Assembly (NCBI GenBank): GCA_002307175.1 | Contig: DBTS01000068.1 | Coordinates: 1-22,070 of the forward strand | From: Rhodocyclaceae bacterium UBA1310 | Lineage (GTDB): Bacteria; Pseudomonadota; Gammaproteobacteria; Burkholderiales; Rhodocyclaceae | Length of the DNA: 22,070 nucleotides | Direction of reading: 5' to 3' | Part shown: positions 1 to 7,557 of the stretch, piece after piece | How positions within the stretch are numbered: the stretch's first letter is position 1 | Layout: every line of letters begins with the position of its first letter | Made by a program: the position numbers and the translations under genes | The notes under the pieces: model-generated | What the model was told of the DNA's origin: nothing | What the model saw: only the letters and a program-made list of their open reading frames with translations | The model's database searches: none

Positions 1-80
1 GCACCCTACATTTGGGGCGTATCCCTTGCAGTTGAGAGCGCGACAACGCATGCCTGATCCACAAGAAAGTCTGAAGAACC

Positions 81-118
81 AAAAAAATACCCCTGTGCCC
101 GTCACCTGACACAGGGGT
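81..118 (-). terminator. Rho-independent terminator of nrdJ
   Basis: An 8-bp perfect stem (CCCCTGTG at 90-97 with CACAGGGG at 110-117, extended by an A-T pair) closes a 12-base loop. Read on the minus strand it is followed directly by seven T (A81-A87 on plus). It lies 31 bases past the nrdJ stop codon, the classical layout of an intrinsic terminator. Confidence 0.88.
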
Positions 119-148
119 TGCTGCTGCAATCTTTAGGCTTGGGGTATT

Positions 149-3034
149 TTACCCGCAGGAGCCGACCGCGCCGCAGGCTGTGCAGAAATCGCAGCCATCT
201 TTACGGATCATCGTCGAATTGCCGCATTCTGGGCAAACGGCGCCCTGCATCAGTTTGGGCTCATCCTTTTCGCGCGGGGATTCCAGAATGCCCATCTCGC
301 GCATGGGGAATCCTTCTTCGTTGAGCACACCAAGCATGGCGTAGCGATGGATCACCAGGCGTGCCAGATAGGCCACGGTGGAGGGCCAGTTCTGCTGGCG
401 CCGTGTGCCGGGCACGAAAGCCATGAAATCGCCGAGAGGTTCCGGGTAGTTCAGCAGCTTGCGCAGCTTCATGCCGATCCAGGCCGGGTCCACCACGCGC
501 ATATCCAGCGAGAGCAAGCGGGCCAGACCATCGAGGGCACGCGGATAATTGCCGGAGAGCCACATCGAATACGGGCGAGTCACCCCATCCGGCATGGTGA
601 TTTCCTTGAGGCCCAGCACGAAGTCTTCACCTGTGGCCGGGTTCTGGATATCCACCGTCCAGGAGAGCGTGCCATCGGCGCCGGTTTTCGGTTCCGTTAC
701 GCTGAACACAGCGTCGCGTACCGGCGTGGAGCCGTCGATCTCGAACGCATGCAGGGTTTCGCAGCGATGCCGTACGATCTGTGCGAAAGCCGCCACCACG
801 CCCGGCACGCGCTTGCGTTCGCCATGCGGGGGGAAGGGCAGTTCAAAAGAGGTTTCACCCACCGTGTGGGCCAGCATGTCGAGCTTGAGCTTGAGCCAGG
901 CCCGATCATTGGCGCGCATGTCCATCGACAGGGTCTTGGCGACTGCGCCCAGGCCACGCGGCTGGTCGGCGCCATTCACCCATACTTCAAACGGAAACTG
1001 GCTATGGCGTGTGCTGTTCTGATCCAGTGCGGAGGAATCCGTCTGCCCCACAAAGATGGCGAACGAGCCCTGCGGGCTGTTCAGCATGTAGGTCCACGAC
1101 ACATTGCCATCCGGCAGTTCCGGGCGGTTCGGCCAGCGCAGGCTGGAGAGCACGGGCGCAGGCAGGCTCGGAATCGTCAGGCGGCGGTTGGCGTCACTGA
1201 CCGGTTCCTGTGCCTGTTCGGCAGCCGGGGCTTCGGCAGGCTTGGCCGGGGTCACAGACAGCACGGCGCCCAGCACACTGTTCGGGCGATACGTGGCCAA
1301 GCCCTTCAGGCCGGCCTTCCAGGCCGACATGTAGAGATCTTCGAAGTTTTCGTACGGATAGTCTTCGGGCACATTCACCGTCTTGGAAATGGCTGTATCG
1401 ATGCACGGTGCCACGGCCGCCACCATATCCTTGTGGGCCTGTGCGGAAAGCTCCAGGGCCGTCACGAAATACTCCGGCAGTTTGCCGGTGTTGCCGCCCA
1501 GGTGGCGGTACAGACGCCAGGCGTAATCTTCAACCGCGTATTCCTTGTGTGTGCCATCCGCCATGCGCTTCTTGCGCGTATAGGTCCACGAGAAGGGCGG
1601 TTCAATCCCGTTCGAGGCATTATCGGCAAAGGCCAGAGAAATCGTGCCGGTCGGTGCAATCGACAGCAGATGTGAATTGCGGATGCCGTGCTTGCGGATA
1701 GCGTCCTTGATGTTGGCGGGCAGGCGCGAGGCAAAGTTGCCGCCCGATAGATACATGTCGCCGCTGAACAGCGGGAAAGCGCCGCGTTCTTTGGCGATAT
1801 CCACCGAAGAGAGGTAGGCCGCATTGCGCATCACTTCGCTGATGTGCGTGGCCATGGCGCGGGCTTCCTTGGTGTCGTAGCGCAGGCGCAGCATGATCAG
1901 CGCATCGCCCAGGCCGGTGAAGCCGAGGCCCACGCGGCGCTTGCTGGCAGCTTCCTGGGCCTGCTGCGGCAACGGCCAGTGGGTGGCATCGAGCACATTG
2001 TCGAGCATGCGCACAGAAACGCCCACCACCTTCGAGAAGCCCGCTTCATCGAATTTGGCCTTGGCCGTGAACGGATGCTTGATGAAACGCGTCAGATTGA
2101 TCGAGCCCAGGCAGCAGCAGCCATAAGGCGGCAACGGCTGTTCGGCGCAGGGGTTGGTGGCCTCGATGGTCTCGCAGTAATTGAGGTTGTTGTCGCGATT
2201 CATGCGATCCAGGAAGAGAATCCCCGGCTCCGCGTGATCATATGTCGAACGCATGATCTGGTCCCACAGATCACGGGCGCGCACCTTGCGATAAACCCAC
2301 TGCCCATCTTCACGCTGATACGCACCATGGGATTTGATTTCGGTTGAAGGTTCAGCCTTGTGCGAAAGCTCCACTTCGCTATCGCTTTCCACCGCCTTCA
2401 TGAACACATCACTCACGCCGACAGAGATGTTGAAGTTGCGCAGATCGCCACTATCCTTGGCGTGGATGAAGGCTTCGATATCCGGGTGATCGCAGCGCAG
2501 CACGCCCATCTGGGCGCCACGGCGGGCACCGGCAGATTCCACGGTCTCGCACGAGCGGTCGAACACGCGCATGTAGCTCACCGGCCCCGAAGCACGGCTC
2601 TGCGTGCCACGTACCTGGGCGCCAACGGGGCGGATCGAGGAAAAATCGTAACCCACGCCACCACCGCGGCGCATGGTTTCTGCTGCATGCGAGAGCGCCG
2701 TGTAGATGCCGGGCCGTCCATCGACCTCTTCGGTGATGGAGTCGCCCACCGGCTGCACAAAGCAATTGATCAGTGTGGCCGCCAGCGAGGTGCCTGCGGC
2801 CGAGTTGATACGCCCGCCGGGCACAAAGCCGGCAACCTGGGCGTCGTAAAAGCGCTCCTCCCACTGGGAACGCTTGTCTTCCGGTTCGACAGCAGCCAGA
2901 GCACGTGCCACACGGCGGCGGACATCGGTAACAGAGGCTTCTTCTCCTTTGGCGTACTTCTCCAGCAGAATTTCGCCGGAGATTTCTTGTTCGGTGAGGG
3001 TCGAAATGGCCTCGTCACGGATTTCTGCATCCAT
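149..3034 (-). CDS. nrdJ: Adenosylcobalamin-dependent ribonucleotide reductase (class II)
   Basis: Reduces ribonucleotides to deoxyribonucleotides using adenosylcobalamin to create a thiyl radical, in the cytoplasm, independent of oxygen. The 961-residue protein carries the catalytic NPCAE motif at 294-298: C296 fits the thiyl cysteine, E298 the acid/base, and C91 with C307 the redox pair (the 11-residue spacing from C296 to C307 equals that of the Thermotoga class II enzyme). SIAPTGTISL marks the end of the barrel. Residues about 633-765 and 775-904 are two diverged copies of one domain, and a CPEC...CDFC...C zinc-ribbon-like tail ends in GSCG, likely the shuttle cysteines that re-reduce the active site. 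The ATG is preceded by AGGGAG on the minus strand. Upstream are two NrdR boxes; no cobalamin riboswitch is visible. The family is certain; the role of the duplicated domain is not known to me. Confidence 0.97.
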   Translation of the reverse strand: MDAEIRDEAISTLTEQEISGEILLEKYAKGEEASVTDVRRRVARALAAVEPEDKRSQWEERFYDAQVAGFVPGGRINSAAGTSLAATLINCFVQPVGDSITEEVDGRPGIYTALSHAAETMRRGGGVGYDFSSIRPVGAQVRGTQSRASGPVSYMRVFDRSCETVESAGARRGAQMGVLRCDHPDIEAFIHAKDSGDLRNFNISVGVSDVFMKAVESDSEVELSHKAEPSTEIKSHGAYQREDGQWVYRKVRARDLWDQIMRSTYDHAEPGILFLDRMNRDNNLNYCETIEATNPCAEQPLPPYGCCCLGSINLTRFIKHPFTAKAKFDEAGFSKVVGVSVRMLDNVLDATHWPLPQQAQEAASKRRVGLGFTGLGDALIMLRLRYDTKEARAMATHISEVMRNAAYLSSVDIAKERGAFPLFSGDMYLSGGNFASRLPANIKDAIRKHGIRNSHLLSIAPTGTISLAFADNASNGIEPPFSWTYTRKKRMADGTHKEYAVEDYAWRLYRHLGGNTGKLPEYFVTALELSAQAHKDMVAAVAPCIDTAISKTVNVPEDYPYENFEDLYMSAWKAGLKGLATYRPNSVLGAVLSVTPAKPAEAPAAEQAQEPVSDANRRLTIPSLPAPVLSSLRWPNRPELPDGNVSWTYMLNSPQGSFAIFVGQTDSSALDQNSTRHSQFPFEVWVNGADQPRGLGAVAKTLSMDMRANDRAWLKLKLDMLAHTVGETSFELPFPPHGERKRVPGVVAAFAQIVRHRCETLHAFEIDGSTPVRDAVFSVTEPKTGADGTLSWTVDIQNPATGEDFVLGLKEITMPDGVTRPYSMWLSGNYPRALDGLARLLSLDMRVVDPAWIGMKLRKLLNYPEPLGDFMAFVPGTRRQQNWPSTVAYLARLVIHRYAMLGVLNEEGFPMREMGILESPREKDEPKLMQGAVCPECGNSTMIRKDGCDFCTACGAVGSCG

Positions 3035-3062
3035 TGTGTGGGACTCCCTTTTTGAATTGATT

Positions 3063-3098
3063 GGCTCTGACGACAGAGCCCTGTGTGACGGGCTCTGT
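3063..3098 (-). promoter_or_regulatory. nrdJ leader with two mutually exclusive hairpins
   Basis: Three segments share one complementarity: GGCTCTG (3063-3069), ACAGAGCCC (3073-3081) and GGGCTCTGT (3090-3098). The middle one can pair either with the first (7 bp, 4-base loop) or with the last (9 bp, 8-base loop), not both. The block lies 29 bases upstream of the nrdJ start. A further small hairpin, GCGTT/AACGC at 3102-3116, precedes it in the transcript. Pairing is seen directly; a regulatory role is inference. Confidence 0.45.
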
Positions 3099-3120
3099 GT
3101 GGCGTTCTGGAAACGCTTGG

Positions 3121-3167
3121 GTACTAGATATAGTATGATCTCTATGAAGAGTTACTATATACGGTGT
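3121..3167 (-). promoter_or_regulatory. Tandem NrdR boxes at the nrdJ promoter
   Basis: Two 16-bp near-palindromes, GTACTAGATATAGTAT (3121-3136) and TTACTATATACGGTGT (3152-3167), fit the NrdR box consensus (roughly acaCwAtATaTwGtgt). They start 31 bp apart, about three helical turns, the usual spacing of NrdR box pairs. NrdR represses ribonucleotide reductase genes when dATP is high. The promoter core overlaps the boxes (TACTAT on the minus strand could be the -10), so bound NrdR would block polymerase. Confidence 0.8.
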
Positions 3168-3218
3168 TAGATGGGCGTGTCCACCATTGCCCTTTTGACC
3201 CTGCCTGTCGGCGAGGGT

Positions 3219-4064
3219 TCAGGTCAAACCGAGGGAAGTCATCACAGAATCAAGCTGCGCTTCGCAGTGCTCGGCGAAGACCGGTAACAACGCGAGGTCT
3301 ACGCCACTCAGGTCGGCAGCATCCGGAAACAGCAGCGGACAAGCTGCCGTAATGGTTTCGCGCCGATTGAGTGATTCTGCCACCGAAATTGCAAGATTCA
3401 GACGAGCGGTTTCCGCCACGCGTTCCTCTGCATCTTCCGGGGTGAGCTGATTGCCGATGATATTGCTCATGGTGTCCGGCAATTGCCATGCGACGCATAG
3501 TGCCGCACCAACTTCGCAATAGTCGCAACCAATGATGCTGCGCTCTTTTTCTGCGCGGGCCAGAACGTTGTCTTCCGAGGTATCGAGCACGATGCCCATC
3601 AGGTCGGGCACAGCGTGATACATCACCAGATGGCCCATGTCGGAGAGCAGGCCCACCACAAACGCCCGCTCCACATCGCGCTCTTCGAGATGCCGGCTGA
3701 ACTGCCGGCAGAGCAGCGCACGGCGGATGCTGCCACGCCAGAAGCGGTTCATGTCCATCCGCTGCGGGCGTATGCCCTGAAAGGTGGCGGCCAGCGTACT
3801 TGCGAGCAGGATGTCGCCGAGCTGCCCGAGGCCAATTAGCGTGATGGCGCGGGAAAGTGTCTCGACTTTGCGTGGAAAACCGTAGAAAGCGCTGTTGGCG
3901 ATACGCAGCAACTTGCCTGTCAGGGATGGATCAGTTGCGATCAGATTGGTCAGGACGTCAATTTCCAGGTCTGCGTCCTGCAGTGCGTCTCGCACCTTGT
4001 AATACAGATCGGGCAGGCTGGACAGGTGTTCCTGGCTGGCAACAAGTTCCTGTGCAAGTCGCAT
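3219..4064 (-). CDS. HDOD-domain signalling protein
   Basis: A 281-residue single-domain HDOD protein (about residues 13-210). The segment DPSLTGKLLRIANSAFYGF (45-63), followed by SRAITLIGLGQLGDILLAS, is the typical HDOD core. HDOD is a catalytically dead relative of HD phosphohydrolases found in signalling proteins of proteobacteria; here no GGDEF, EAL or receiver domain is attached. The reading frame stays open 86 codons further upstream, but that part is Pro/Lys-rich and unlike the family. The ATG at 4064 begins MRLAQELVAS and has GGGGGAA about 6 bases before it, so it was chosen. The gene precedes nrdJ on the same strand, but nrdJ has its own promoter, so a functional link is unproven. 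Confidence 0.85.
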   Translation of the reverse strand: MRLAQELVASQEHLSSLPDLYYKVRDALQDADLEIDVLTNLIATDPSLTGKLLRIANSAFYGFPRKVETLSRAITLIGLGQLGDILLASTLAATFQGIRPQRMDMNRFWRGSIRRALLCRQFSRHLEERDVERAFVVGLLSDMGHLVMYHAVPDLMGIVLDTSEDNVLARAEKERSIIGCDYCEVGAALCVAWQLPDTMSNIIGNQLTPEDAEERVAETARLNLAISVAESLNRRETITAACPLLFPDAADLSGVDLALLPVFAEHCEAQLDSVMTSLGLT

Positions 4065-4130
4065 GCATGTTCCCCCGGAGTGGTTCTTGACGGCCCGGAC
4101 ATACAACACCCGGCCGGCTGATTTTGGATG

Positions 4131-4160
4131 CCCATTATGGACCTGAATGTCCCTAATGGG
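4131..4160. repeat. Interrupted inverted repeat upstream of the HDOD gene
   Basis: CCCATTA (4131-4137) pairs with TAATGGG (4154-4160) and, inside a single T/C mismatch, GGAC (4139-4142) pairs with GTCC (4149-4152). The loop is 6 bases. It begins 67 bases before the HDOD start codon and lacks a T-tract on either strand, so an operator or leader structure is more likely than a terminator. Confidence 0.5.
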
Positions 4161-4299
4161 TACCCGGGGGAAGGGGTCTAATTTTGGGTGTGGTTTGAGG
4201 GCAGGCGCGAGCGCTGGTTTTCTGGGGAATGAAAAACCGGCGAAGTCCGCTACTATGAGAGCGGGGGTACGAACTTTCGCCCCGCCTGGTGGCAAATCA

Positions 4300-4512
4300 T
4301 CAGGCTTTGTTATCCGGCTCAAGCATGTGTTCGATGATGTTGATGCGATCCCGGATCAAAAGCTTGCGCTTTTTCAGTCGTCTTACAGTCAATTCATCAT
4401 CGCGTGGGTCTGAACACAGGCGGGCAATCGCTTCGTCAAGTTCCCGGTGTTCCGCGCGCAGGGAATCGAGTCGGTAGTGCAGACTCATTGCCTGTTCGAA
4501 CATATTGTTCAT
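4300..4512 (-). CDS. YdcH/DUF465-family small protein
   Basis: A 70-residue cytoplasmic protein, almost entirely charged helix: AEHRELDEAIARL (20-32), a short turn, then LTVRRLKKRKLLIRDRI (41-57). This helical hairpin with a KKRKL-type motif is the DUF465 (YdcH) signature. Its biochemical role is not established. The longer open frame to 4635 was rejected because ATG 4512 has AGGAG 8 bases upstream and begins where family members start (MNNMFEQ). It lies upstream of the HDOD gene on the same strand, separated by 235 bases. Confidence 0.85.
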   Translation of the reverse strand: MNNMFEQAMSLHYRLDSLRAEHRELDEAIARLCSDPRDDELTVRRLKKRKLLIRDRINIIEHMLEPDNKA

Positions 4513-4671
4513 TGGTTGGCTCCTAGTTGTTCTCATCTTACCGGGATCTGTGGCAGACGGCGAAACTGTCGGTCGGCAAATAGCGACCGGCCAGACGCTT
4601 CCGGTGTAGGGAAGTCGGAAATAAGAGGGGAACAAAAGTACAGGGACACAACTCTTAACTATCGTGCTCTT

Positions 4672-4700
4672 GAGAAATTGCCGAGGAGGGCCGATATAGA
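4672..4700 (+). promoter_or_regulatory. Possible sigma-70 promoter for the DUF3567 gene
   Basis: TTGAGA followed after 17 bases by GATATA, with TATAGA immediately overlapping, lies about 67-95 bases upstream of the DUF3567 start codon on the plus strand. The -35 is close to consensus, the -10 weaker. No other promoter-like pair stands out in the 254-base divergent gap. Confidence 0.35.
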
Positions 4701-4766
4701 TTGTAAGGGTACGTGCACGACTCTGGATCCGCCCGAAAAAACCTTTTAATCAAGGAGGGTCACACC

Positions 4767-5000
4767 ATGCAAATTGTATTGAACAATCCGGCCTGGTATA
4801 TCGTGGATTACCCTTCTGTCGGGGCAATCGAGATCATTGACAAGCGCCGCGCACGCGGCGGCATGCTCGCAGGAGAAACGGCAATCCGCTTCCGCCGTGA
4901 ACTCCAGGACATGATGGATCAGGGTGAGGATTCCGATGACGTCGATCTCTGTCTCGAAGATTACGACTCGCTGCTGTTGCAGCCCGCCATCTACCAGTGA
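4767..5000 (+). CDS. DUF3567-family protein
   Basis: A 77-residue acidic protein beginning MQIVLNNPAWYIVDYPS, with EIIDKRRARGGMLAGETAIRF in the middle and an LEDYDSLLLQP end. This pattern (edge strand, IVDK, RG..L.G..A..F, Y..LL.QP) fits DUF3567, which I know from Betaproteobacteria; its function is unknown. The start is fixed by AGGAGG at 4753-4758, 8 bases before the ATG. A hairpin follows 24 bases after the stop, then greB, so the two may share a transcript with partial termination between them. Confidence 0.8.
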   Translation: MQIVLNNPAWYIVDYPSVGAIEIIDKRRARGGMLAGETAIRFRRELQDMMDQGEDSDDVDLCLEDYDSLLLQPAIYQ

Positions 5001-5024
5001 TTTAAAGTAGGCAAGGGCTTTCAC

Positions 5025-5050
5025 GCATGCCCTCGTTGTGGCATGCTTTC
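5025..5050 (+). terminator. Hairpin with short T-tract between the DUF3567 gene and greB
   Basis: GCATGCC (5025-5031) pairs perfectly with GGCATGC (5040-5046) across an 8-base loop, followed by TTTCTT. It looks like a weak intrinsic terminator or attenuator and ends only 8 bases before the preferred greB start codon, where a ribosome binding site would normally lie. It also swallows the upstream ATG at 5043. Confidence 0.55.
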
Positions 5051-5054
5051 TTCC

Positions 5055-5603
5055 ATGAACAAGGCGTTTACCCGTGAAGACAATGGGGATGAGGATGAAG
5101 AAGTCCAACCCGAATCCCCGTTGCCTGCCGGAACCAAGTACTACATCACCCGCACCGGCTTCAACAAGCTGCGGGGTGAACTCGACCATCTGGTGCGTGT
5201 AGAGCGCCCGGAAGTGGTTTCTGTTGTCTCCTGGGCAGCCTCCAATGGCGATCGTTCCGAAAATGGCGATTACATTTATGGCAAGCGGCGTCTGCGTGAA
5301 ATTGATCGCCGCGTCCGGTTCCTGATCAAGCGCCTGGAGTCAGCCACCGTGGTGGACCCCGAAACCCAGCAGGGTCTCGAGCAGGTATTTTTCGGGGCCA
5401 CGGTTACCGTCTGCGATCAGGATGGCGAAGAGGCCACCTACCAGATCGTAGGGGTCGATGAAACCGATACCTTCGCCGGCAAGATCAGCTGGATTTCACC
5501 GCTCGCCAAAGCGCTGTACAAAGCCCGCGAAGGGGATACCGTGCGGTTTGCCAGCCCGGGCGGCATGCGCGAGCTCGATGTCGTTGCCATCCGCTATATC
5601 TGA
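5055..5603 (+). CDS. greB: Transcription elongation factor GreB
   Basis: Binds the secondary channel of RNA polymerase and stimulates cleavage of backtracked transcripts. The 182-residue protein has an N-terminal coiled coil (about 30-97; TRTGFNKLRGELDHL, then GDRSENGDYIYGKRRLREIDRR) with acidic residues D66 and E69 at the predicted tip, and a C-terminal FKBP-like domain (about 100-182) ending SPGGMRELDVVAIRYI. GDYIYGKRRLREIDRRVRFL is typical of GreB rather than GreA. Oddity: an acidic insert (DNGDEDEEVQPESP, 9-22) precedes the fold. MNKAFTRE is the usual GreB start, so ATG 5055 is preferred over 5043, which sits inside a hairpin; no clear Shine-Dalgarno precedes either. Confidence 0.94.
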   Translation: MNKAFTREDNGDEDEEVQPESPLPAGTKYYITRTGFNKLRGELDHLVRVERPEVVSVVSWAASNGDRSENGDYIYGKRRLREIDRRVRFLIKRLESATVVDPETQQGLEQVFFGATVTVCDQDGEEATYQIVGVDETDTFAGKISWISPLAKALYKAREGDTVRFASPGGMRELDVVAIRYI

Positions 5604-5618
5604 TCCGCATGATGTTGC

Positions 5619-5637
5619 CGGTTCTCTTGTGGAACCG
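5619..5637. repeat. Small inverted repeat after greB
   Basis: CGGTTC (5619-5624) and GAACCG (5632-5637) form a 6-bp stem 15 bases after the greB stop. No T-tract follows, so it may stabilise the mRNA 3' end rather than terminate. Confidence 0.35.
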
Positions 5638-5729
5638 CTAACATCCAGCACCTGAGGCGTAAACGTCTGTGTCGCAGCGCGTCCAGACGGTATCCCGAAA
5701 GCCTTTGCCCGCGCGTGTTCTAGCATATT

Positions 5730-5758
5730 GCATAGGGGTAAATACCTATGCCGTTTTT
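5730..5758 (+). terminator. Putative intrinsic terminator downstream of greB
   Basis: GCATAGG (5730-5736) pairs with CCTATGC (5745-5751) over an 8-base loop, followed by CGTTTTT. It separates the greB transcript from the chemotaxis gene and lies just upstream of the latter's FliA-like promoter. It is 126 bases from the greB stop, rather far but with nothing coding in between. Confidence 0.6.
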
Positions 5759-5770
5759 CCCTGCGTACCC

Positions 5771-5797
5771 TTCAGCCCCCGTTTTTTCTGCCGATAC
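5771..5797 (+). promoter_or_regulatory. FliA (sigma-28)-like promoter of the chemotaxis gene
   Basis: GCCGATAC at 5790-5797 matches the sigma-28 -10 consensus GCCGATAA at 7 of 8 positions. Fifteen bases upstream TTCAG (5771-5775) is a poor match to the -35 TAAAG, agreeing at three positions. The site lies 61 bases before the start codon of a methyl-accepting chemotaxis protein, a class of gene often transcribed by FliA. Confidence 0.5.
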
Positions 5798-5858
5798 CTA
5801 GCCCACATGGGAGCCCAAAGCCACTCTTGGTTGTGGTTCCTTCGAGCGGGAGAGGGGC

Positions 5859-7472
5859 ATGTCGATTACAAAGAAAATATCGTTGATGGTCATCCTTGCG
5901 ATGGTCACCAGCGCAGTGGTGTGTTCCGTCACTGTTATCGGTCTGAATCGCGTATCGGGAAACATCCGGGATCTATCCGGCAACACCCTGCCTGCTGTGC
6001 AGGCGGCTGGCGAGTTGCGTGCCATGTATCTCACGCTGAGTACATCGGCATTTGAGCGGGCAACCACCACCGATGCGGCCAAAGGGGAGGAAGTCTCCAA
6101 GCGCATCGAGACGCTCAACGAGGGGCTGATCAAGGAGATCAACCTCTACAGCGAGAAAGCCACCGACCCGGAAGAAAAGAAAGTGCTCGACGAAGCCAAG
6201 CATGGGCTGGCAACGTACATGAGCAAGATGACGCAGATTTCCAATCTTGCCTCTGCCGGTGAGTCCGAGATGGCCGTGACCATCATGCAGACGCAGGTAG
6301 CTCCATTGCATAAATCCCTGAGCGAGAGTTTCAACAAGATGCTCGAGTTCAAGGGCGTGCAGGCCAACGCCTCGGCAAAAGCTGCAGATTCCGCCTATAA
6401 CGCCACGCTCTCCGGCACCCTGACGGCGGCTGTCGTCGGCCTGCTGATCATCGGTGGCATGGGTTTCCTGCTTGGGCGCTCCATTATCCGGCCCCTGGGT
6501 GCCATGCAGGCAGCCATCGAGCACACCGCCCGCGAACTGGATTTCCGCACCGAGGTGCCGGTCACGAGTCGTGATGAAGTGGGGCATACGCTGAAAGCCT
6601 ACAACGTGCTGCTTGCGCGCCTGCGGCAAAGTTTTGCCGATATCCAGCGCGCCGTTTCCGGCATGCAGCAAGTGAGTACCGAAGCGGATGAAACCGCGCG
6701 CCAGATTGCCAACAATTCGCGAACCCAGAGCGAAGCCTCGGCCGGTGTCGCAGCGGCAGTTGAAGAACTTACAGTGAGCATTTCGGTGGTGGCGCACAAG
6801 GCCGACGAAGCGAGCCAGCACACCCAGCAATCCCGCGATAGTGCCACACGTGGCGCGGATGTGATTCTCGATGCCGTGCGCGGCATCCAGGCCATCTCCA
6901 CCACCGTGCGGGAAGCCGCCGGGCGTATCGACAACCTGCGCTCCGATAGCGACAGCATCTCCGCTGCCGCCAACATCATCCGCGAGATTGCCGACCAGAC
7001 CAATCTGCTCGCTCTCAATGCCGCCATTGAAGCAGCGCGTGCCGGTGAGCAGGGGCGCGGGTTTGCCGTGGTGGCCGATGAAGTGCGCAAGCTTGCCGAG
7101 CGTACGGCGCGCTCCACCAGCGAGATCACCAGCCTGCTCGTACGCATGCAGGAGAGTGCGCGTCAGGCCGTTGATACGATGAGCATCGCAGTGCGCGAGG
7201 TGGATGTCGGTGTGGAGAATGCCCGCAGTGCCGGCGAATCCATTGGCGTCATCCAGGAAGGTTCGAGCACCGTCGTCGGGGTTGTCGAAGAAATCTCCGA
7301 TGCTGTGCGTGAGCAGAGTTCCGCGAGCACGGCGATTGCCCAGCAGATCGAACAGATCGCCCAGGCCACTGAACGCAATTCCGGCGCAGCCAGCAGCTCT
7401 GCCGAAGCGGTGAACCGCATGGCCCAGATGAGTCGTGAAATCGTCGAGACCCTGGCTGCCTACAAAGTCTGA
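5859..7472 (+). CDS. Methyl-accepting chemotaxis protein
   Basis: Inner-membrane chemoreceptor that passes periplasmic signals to the CheA/CheW array. The 537-residue protein has a membrane helix at about 8-29, a helical periplasmic domain at about 30-184 of four-helix-bundle (4HB_MCP) type, a second membrane helix at about 186-206, a HAMP linker at about 207-260 (beginning IIRPLGAM) and a cytoplasmic signalling coiled coil. The hairpin tip IREIADQTNLLALNAAIEAA leads into RAGEQGRGFAVVADEVRKLAER (395-414), the invariant CheA/CheW contact region. The C-terminus lacks an NWETF-like tether for CheR/CheB. The start follows GGGAGAGGGGC. The ligand cannot be read from the sequence. No other chemotaxis gene is adjacent, so it is an orphan receptor. 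Confidence 0.96.
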   Translation: MSITKKISLMVILAMVTSAVVCSVTVIGLNRVSGNIRDLSGNTLPAVQAAGELRAMYLTLSTSAFERATTTDAAKGEEVSKRIETLNEGLIKEINLYSEKATDPEEKKVLDEAKHGLATYMSKMTQISNLASAGESEMAVTIMQTQVAPLHKSLSESFNKMLEFKGVQANASAKAADSAYNATLSGTLTAAVVGLLIIGGMGFLLGRSIIRPLGAMQAAIEHTARELDFRTEVPVTSRDEVGHTLKAYNVLLARLRQSFADIQRAVSGMQQVSTEADETARQIANNSRTQSEASAGVAAAVEELTVSISVVAHKADEASQHTQQSRDSATRGADVILDAVRGIQAISTTVREAAGRIDNLRSDSDSISAAANIIREIADQTNLLALNAAIEAARAGEQGRGFAVVADEVRKLAERTARSTSEITSLLVRMQESARQAVDTMSIAVREVDVGVENARSAGESIGVIQEGSSTVVGVVEEISDAVREQSSASTAIAQQIEQIAQATERNSGAASSSAEAVNRMAQMSREIVETLAAYKV

Positions 7473-7533
7473 TCCCTCTGTAACGCCGACTACGGATCGC
7501 TGAACACTTCACCACTTCGCCACATCACCCCTT

Positions 7534-7554
7534 GCAGCCGGCTTGCCCGGCTGC
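7534..7554. terminator. Hairpin between convergent chemotaxis and histidine kinase genes
   Basis: GCAGCCGG (7534-7541) pairs with CCGGCTGC (7547-7554) across a 5-base loop. It stands in the 85-base gap between two convergent stop codons, the natural place for a bidirectional terminator, but neither strand shows a real T-tract. Confidence 0.5.
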
Positions 7555-7557
7555 ACT

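Noticed and set aside
347..1675. 442-codon open frame on the plus strand opposite nrdJ
   Set aside because: His/Arg/Gly-rich shadow of the nrdJ coding strand with no domain features.
3035..3218. Cobalamin riboswitch upstream of the B12-dependent reductase
   Set aside because: The gap is short and lacks a B12-box-like GCCACTG and the expected multi-stem core; NrdR boxes explain the regulation better.
4065..4322. N-terminal extension of the HDOD protein to 4322
   Set aside because: The extension is low-complexity, overlaps the 3' end of the YdcH gene and a palindrome, and ATG 4064 has a ribosome site.
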